Positions 5,578 to 8,308 of a stretch of DNA of 8,308 nt are shown here, piece after piece. Below the pieces are notes generated by a model that was not told the DNA's origin, did no database searches, and worked only from the letters and a program-made list of their open reading frames with translations. Numbering within the stretch: position 1 is the stretch's first letter; every line of letters starts with the position of its first letter. Position numbers and translations under genes: made by a program. The stretch comes from Allocoleopsis sp036703385 (GTDB lineage Bacteria > Cyanobacteriota > Cyanobacteriia > Cyanobacteriales > Coleofasciculaceae): the NCBI RefSeq assembly GCF_036703385.1, contig NZ_DATNPA010000415.1:1-8308 (forward strand). Direction: 5' to 3'.

Positions 5578-6846
5578 CTAATTATTAATCTTTGACACTC
5601 CAACAGAAGACAGCGCGTTGGATTCTTGGCTCACAGACTCGCCGTTAAACAGCAGGATTGCTCCAACTGCCCAAGAGGGCAAATCTCCCCAAGCGTAGGT
5701 TCCCGTGTGCCCCACGGTACACAGTGCTAGTTTCAGGATGTTGATGGCAGCATTCACATCCCTGTCTTCCACAAATCCGCAATGCGGACAAACATGAGTT
5801 CTGGTTGATAGGGATTTTTTAACAATATGCCCACAGTTAGAGCAGTTCTGACTCGTGTTATGGGGAGGTACAGCTACCGTAACCTTCCCATACTTAAAGC
5901 CAAAATACTCCAACCACTGGCGGAATGTTGACCATCCTGCGTCGCTGATGGATTTAGCTAGATGTCGATTCTTGACCAGCCCTTTCACATTTAAGTCTTC
6001 ATAGGCTATCAGGTCATTAGACTGAGTCACGGAGTATGCGACTCGCTTGCAATACTCTTTTCGCTGCCTAGTTACTCTTAAATGCTTCCGTGCATATCGA
6101 TTTCTAGCTTTGTGGTAGTTTTTAGCCTGCGGATGAGCACTCTTGTTGAACTTTTTGGATTTTTTACGGTTCGCTCGGTTTAACTGCTTCTCTGACTTTC
6201 TATAGAACTGAGGACAAGGTTCTATATTCCCTTGATTGTCGGCAATAAAGAACTTTAATCCTAAATCCAGTCCTATCATTTTCCCTGTTAGCTTAGGCTC
6301 AGCCTTAACTACAGCATCAATGGCAAATTGAGCGTAGTATCCATCAGCCCTACGGACTAAACAGACTCGCTTAATCTGCTTTATGTCATAGAAGTTAAGG
6401 TCGTAGGTTCCCTTTAGCTTAAGAGTTCCGATATTCTTCCCATCTCGAAATGTAATCGCTTTTCGATTAGGTGAAAGCTTCCATCCGCTCGTCTTGTATT
6501 CAACCGAGCGACAATGTTTTTTGAACTTCGGGTATCCTTTTTTGCCCTTAACGAACTTCTTGCAGTTATCATTAGCGAAGCGGGGCGCGTTTAGCGCACA
6601 GAACCGAGCAATAGCGATCCAAGTTCGTTCTGCCGCAGACTGTCGAGCCATTGAATTGAGTTCGTCGGCAAAAGGAAATTCTGCTGCCAGCACAGCACAG
6701 TATTTGTTGAGGTCATACTGACGCAATCCTTTGTTCTCCATCCAGTAGCGTAAGCATTTATTCTGGATGAATTGGCTAGTGCGAATCGCCTCATCTATAG
6801 AGCGATACTGAGCTTCTTTCCCTTTAACTTTGAACTCGTATATCAT
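5578..6846 (-). CDS. tnpB: TnpB, RNA-guided transposon nuclease (RuvC fold)
   Basis: TnpB uses an omega RNA from the element's right end to cut target DNA next to a short transposon-adjacent motif. This 422-residue copy looks catalytically intact: RuvC Asp194 in MIGLDLGLKF, Glu283 in IAYEDLNVKGL, Asp363 in EDRDVNAAINI, and a zinc ribbon Cys335/Cys338 and Cys353/Cys356. The N-terminal helix-turn-helix-like segment (FIQNKCLRYWMENKG, QYDLNKYCAVL) is typical of the cyanobacterial family. Residues 83-92 look like a 9-10 codon palindromic insert. The frame has no stop inside the element: it reads through the right-end hairpin, and the final KINN plus the TAG come from host DNA. The stop lies 12 bp before the response-regulator ATG. 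Confidence 0.93.
   Translation of the reverse strand: MIYEFKVKGKEAQYRSIDEAIRTSQFIQNKCLRYWMENKGLRQYDLNKYCAVLAAEFPFADELNSMARQSAAERTWIAIARFCALNAPRFANDNCKKFVKGKKGYPKFKKHCRSVEYKTSGWKLSPNRKAITFRDGKNIGTLKLKGTYDLNFYDIKQIKRVCLVRRADGYYAQFAIDAVVKAEPKLTGKMIGLDLGLKFFIADNQGNIEPCPQFYRKSEKQLNRANRKKSKKFNKSAHPQAKNYHKARNRYARKHLRVTRQRKEYCKRVAYSVTQSNDLIAYEDLNVKGLVKNRHLAKSISDAGWSTFRQWLEYFGFKYGKVTVAVPPHNTSQNCSNCGHIVKKSLSTRTHVCPHCGFVEDRDVNAAINILKLALCTVGHTGTYAWGDLPSWAVGAILLFNGESVSQESNALSSVGVSKINN
5592..5720 (-). ncRNA. Predicted omega RNA scaffold at the right end
   Basis: TnpB omega RNAs are known to overlap the 3' end of tnpB and the right end of the element. Three stems cluster here: 5703-5707 with 5713-5717, 5668-5672 with 5677-5681, and the terminal hairpin 5600-5604 with 5617-5621. 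They sit in the part of the ORF after the last RuvC motif, where the encoded residues look unconstrained. The scaffold should end at TCAA (5595 to 5592), and the guide would follow it in host DNA. The 5' limit is a guess. Confidence 0.55.
5600..5621 (-). repeat. Right-end hairpin of the IS element
   Basis: On the minus strand CCAAC pairs with GTTGG over a 12-nt loop. It is preceded by GAAT and followed by AGTG-TCAA, matching the geometry of an IS608-like TnpA recognition hairpin with its guide and cleavage sequences. Confidence 0.7.
6571..6600. repeat. Short GC-rich palindromic insert within tnpB
   Basis: This 30-bp block encodes CALNAPRFAN (residues 83-92). It contains GCGC-GTTTA-GCGC and two copies of TTAGCG. 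Related TnpB proteins, as I remember them, read ARFYDNCKK here, so the block appears to add nine codons in frame. Its composition differs clearly from the AT-rich DNA around it and resembles the small dispersed repeats described in Nostoc. Confidence 0.5.
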
Positions 6847-6867
6847 GGATTCGACTAGCCACCACGA

Positions 6868-6896
6868 ATCTTATATTAACACTTGCTATATAAGAT
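6868..6896. promoter_or_regulatory. Perfect 9-bp inverted repeat upstream of tnpB
   Basis: ATCTTATAT and ATATAAGAT are exact reverse complements separated by 11 bp, 21 bp before the tnpB start codon. The minus-strand arms contain TATAT and TAATAT, which are -10-like. It could be an operator overlapping the tnpB promoter or a hairpin in its leader; the sequence alone does not decide. Confidence 0.45.
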
Positions 6897-6933
6897 GTAC
6901 GTGAAGTTTTATGGCTTCGTTGCTCAATCTATT

Positions 6934-6958
6934 GGTCGCCTCCATACTTCCGGCGACC
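6934..6958. repeat. Subterminal stem-loop of the IS left end
   Basis: GGTCGCC (6934..6940) pairs with GGCGACC (6952..6958) over 11 nt. It lies just inside the terminal left hairpin and is part of the non-coding left end of the element. Confidence 0.6.
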
Positions 6959-6968
6959 CGCCTTATAT

Positions 6969-6988
6969 CCCACATCTGAAGAAGTGGG
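6969..6988 (-). repeat. Left-end hairpin of the IS element
   Basis: CCCAC pairs with GTGGG over a 10-nt loop. On the minus strand its 5' foot is AAAA and it is followed by ATATAAGGCGGG. I associate this arrangement with left ends of cyanobacterial IS200/IS605 elements. The cleavage site should lie 10-20 nt outward. Confidence 0.65.
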
Positions 6989-7005
6989 TTTTACTGCGTT
7001 TTCTA

Positions 7006-7333
7006 TAATAATTTTAAATAAAAGTAAGGTTACTCCTGGAAAAACAGATTAATCAATTACTATTATCTTACCTTACGGTTTCATCAGTACAAAGGTGAGA
7101 AGTGAGAGCGAATGAAGCCGAGGAATCAGTCAAGGCGTTACTCTCTACTTTGTACTTCAGCTCAATAGTGAGGAGATAAATCTCAAAGTATTTGAAAATT
7201 AAAAGGGTGCAAGACCCCCATGAGCTGACGCTCACAACAAACAATCAAAGACTCTTCCCCCATTCCCTCCTCACTAAAGCTCCGGTTCCTACTCCCTCTT
7301 TCAAACTAGATGTCAGCTGTAGGCACTTGGAGT
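7006..7333. other. Non-coding gap, original upstream region of the response regulator
   Basis: No gene is evident. The stretch holds an AT-rich flank next to the element, a 9-bp perfect inverted repeat with a 53-nt loop (7086..7156), a small stem TGAGC-TGAC-GCTCA (7221..7234), and purine-rich heptamer-like text near 7250-7300. Before the tnpB insertion this DNA lay directly upstream of the response regulator, so it probably holds that gene's native promoter. Confidence 0.6.
7086..7156. repeat. Long-loop inverted repeat, 9-bp perfect arms
   Basis: AGTACAAAG (7086..7094) is the exact reverse complement of CTTTGTACT (7148..7156), with imperfect pairing continuing inward (GTGAGAAGT against ACTCTCTA). 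The shape suggests a small palindromic intergenic element, perhaps MITE-like, but only one copy is seen here. Confidence 0.4.
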
Positions 7334-8308
7334 CTACCGGGGATCAATAGGTCGAGCCACGAGGATGCCGATCGCATTTTCCACTCGGCTTACGTACCGA
7401 GATAAATCCCGCGCAATTGTCACTTGCCCAGCAGGTGAGGCATGGATCAGCCCAATGTTGCCGTTGGGTTGGCGGTAGACTAATCCTGTGTGAGTAACAT
7501 CTAAACCAGGAATCTTAGTGGCAACGGCAATAATGTCTCCCGGTTGCAGCTTCGGGTAAATGCGACGAATCTCTTTAGCGGGAATGTACTCGATCACAAC
7601 ACTATGGAGCTGAGCTTCTTGCTCAACCATACACTGATAAGCCGCTTCATCCTTTGCCATGCGGGGGGAACTTTGACGGTGGATAGTCATATAGTTCAAC
7701 GTTTTATTGAGTGACACACCCCCTAAGTTCTGACCGATGTTTTGCACCGTTCCCCGTTTTTGATTGTCATCAATCCATTCAATAAAGTAATGGAGACGGC
7801 TGCAATAGCCATTGATTTGACCATCTCGATAACGTTGATCGCGAAGGTGATTGATGAACGTTGCATAGGAATAATCCTGTACCGCTACACCCCGTGCGAT
7901 CGCCAGTACATTTTCTACTAATAGTACGCAGTCGAATTGATTGAGGTTGACAACAAGAGTTTCCTCCGTGGATTGGTCTAATAAATCGGCTTTATAGGCA
8001 GCACCGAGAAATTGCTGTGCGATCGCTTGTACTATTTCCCCCATTGGGCGCTGATCGAGTTTTTGCACCATTGCAGATTGCATAACGCGCCGGAAACGTT
8101 CTCCATCTTTGGTTTGAGGGATATCTGGGCTTGGGGTTTGGGCGTACAGCTTAGAGGAAGTTGTGTTCGTATATAGTACTTTCTCTCCCTTATCCCCCTT
8201 GTCTTCCCTATCTACTACCTTTGACGGCAAGTTGCTATTACCCATTGATAGAGTCTGGCTATCAGAGAATGCATTAATTGAGGGATTGACTAAAGTATCT
8301 GTTGTGGG
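7334..8308 (-). CDS. DUF1460 protein, NlpC/P60-like putative cell-wall amidase (5' partial)
   Basis: DUF1460 proteins belong to the papain-like NlpC/P60 superfamily, and some act as N-acetylmuramoyl-L-alanine amidases on peptidoglycan. Numbering from the internal ATG at 8245, the likely nucleophile is Cys106 in NLNQFDCVLLVENVLA and the likely catalytic His252 is in DVTHTGLVY. The supporting stretches SRLHYFIEWIDDN and LQPGDIIAVATKIPGLDVTHTG are characteristic. The frame stays open for 21 more codons upstream (PTTDTLVNPSINAFSDSQTLS) to the window edge, so the true start and probably a signal peptide are outside. Residues 12-22 (DREDKGDKGEK) are encoded by purine-rich repeat-like DNA and look like a linker. 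Two HIP1 sites lie in the gene. Confidence 0.88.
   Translation of the reverse strand, partial: PTTDTLVNPSINAFSDSQTLSMGNSNLPSKVVDREDKGDKGEKVLYTNTTSSKLYAQTPSPDIPQTKDGERFRRVMQSAMVQKLDQRPMGEIVQAIAQQFLGAAYKADLLDQSTEETLVVNLNQFDCVLLVENVLAIARGVAVQDYSYATFINHLRDQRYRDGQINGYCSRLHYFIEWIDDNQKRGTVQNIGQNLGGVSLNKTLNYMTIHRQSSPRMAKDEAAYQCMVEQEAQLHSVVIEYIPAKEIRRIYPKLQPGDIIAVATKIPGLDVTHTGLVYRQPNGNIGLIHASPAGQVTIARDLSRYVSRVENAIGILVARPIDPR

Larger units (their letters stand above)
5592..7005 (-). mobile_element. IS200/IS605-type element carrying only tnpB (IS1341-like)
   Basis: The element is about 1.4 kb. Its right end is set by a hairpin (5600..5621) with a 5' foot GAAT (complement of 5622..5625) and, 4 nt beyond the stem, TCAA (complement of 5592..5595). 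GAAT and TCAA are the right-end guide and cleavage tetranucleotides I know from IS608. The left end carries a hairpin (6969..6988) and a second stem-loop (6934..6958); its exact boundary, about 7000-7012, is not fixed. There is no room for tnpA, so transposition would need a TnpA supplied in trans. The element has no HIP1 octamer, unlike the flanking genes. Confidence 0.75.

Noticed and set aside
6494..6794. Open frames on both strands inside tnpB (6494..6721 plus, 6591..6794 minus)
   Set aside because: They are alternative readings of tnpB, which has an intact, motif-rich frame across this region.
6847..7005. Possible tnpA transposase gene upstream of tnpB
   Set aside because: Only about 120 bp separate tnpB from the left-end hairpin, too little for a Y1 transposase, and no HUH motif is seen.
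1..8308. CRISPR array, rRNA or tRNA genes
   Set aside because: No regularly spaced direct repeats of CRISPR size, no rRNA segments and no cloverleaf with TTCRA-type arms were seen. The tandem repeats present are 7 and 11 bp units without spacers.

Overview
The window looks like chromosomal DNA from a cyanobacterium, probably one with a large, repeat-rich genome. The evidence is five copies of the HIP1 octamer GCGATCGC (931, 2966, 3539, 7896, 8019), long non-coding gaps with heptameric and palindromic short repeats, and an IS200/IS605-type tnpB element of the kind common in filamentous cyanobacteria. The genus is not determined.

Layout. 1..605 is mostly non-coding on the plus strand. It holds a possible C-terminal fragment of a gene entering from the left, two diverged copies of a 55-67 nt structured motif (one ending in a strong intrinsic terminator), and a small gene that appears frameshifted. 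The main genes after that all lie on the minus strand: a RidA-family deaminase (606..998), a secreted RlpA/double-psi beta-barrel protein (1336..2661), a LolD/MacB/DevA-type ABC ATPase without its permease (3316..4023), a 64-residue zinc-ribbon protein (4425..4619), an OmpR-family response regulator (4888..5565), a tnpB-only transposable element (about 5592..7005) and a DUF1460 putative cell-wall amidase that runs off the right edge (7334..>8308). A 41-codon plus-strand ORF of unknown function (3177..3302) converges on the ABC ATPase.

How the genes relate. Two products are likely envelope or peptidoglycan enzymes (RlpA-like and DUF1460), and the ABC ATPase probably serves an envelope export system encoded elsewhere. 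The genes are separated by 250-450 bp gaps, so this does not look like one operon. The clearest genetic interaction is the insertion of the tnpB element 26 bp upstream of the response-regulator start codon. The right end can be placed by a hairpin with a GAAT foot and a TCAA cleavage tetranucleotide, the same arrangement as in IS608. The tnpB frame has no stop inside the element and runs into host DNA for four residues. The predicted guide segment of its omega RNA is therefore the leader of the response-regulator gene.

The most interesting signals are this chimeric TnpB/guide junction, an in-frame palindromic insert of about 9 codons inside TnpB, a 70-bp inverted repeat with a CRP-like core between the zinc-ribbon and ABC genes, and the duplicated structured motif at the left end.
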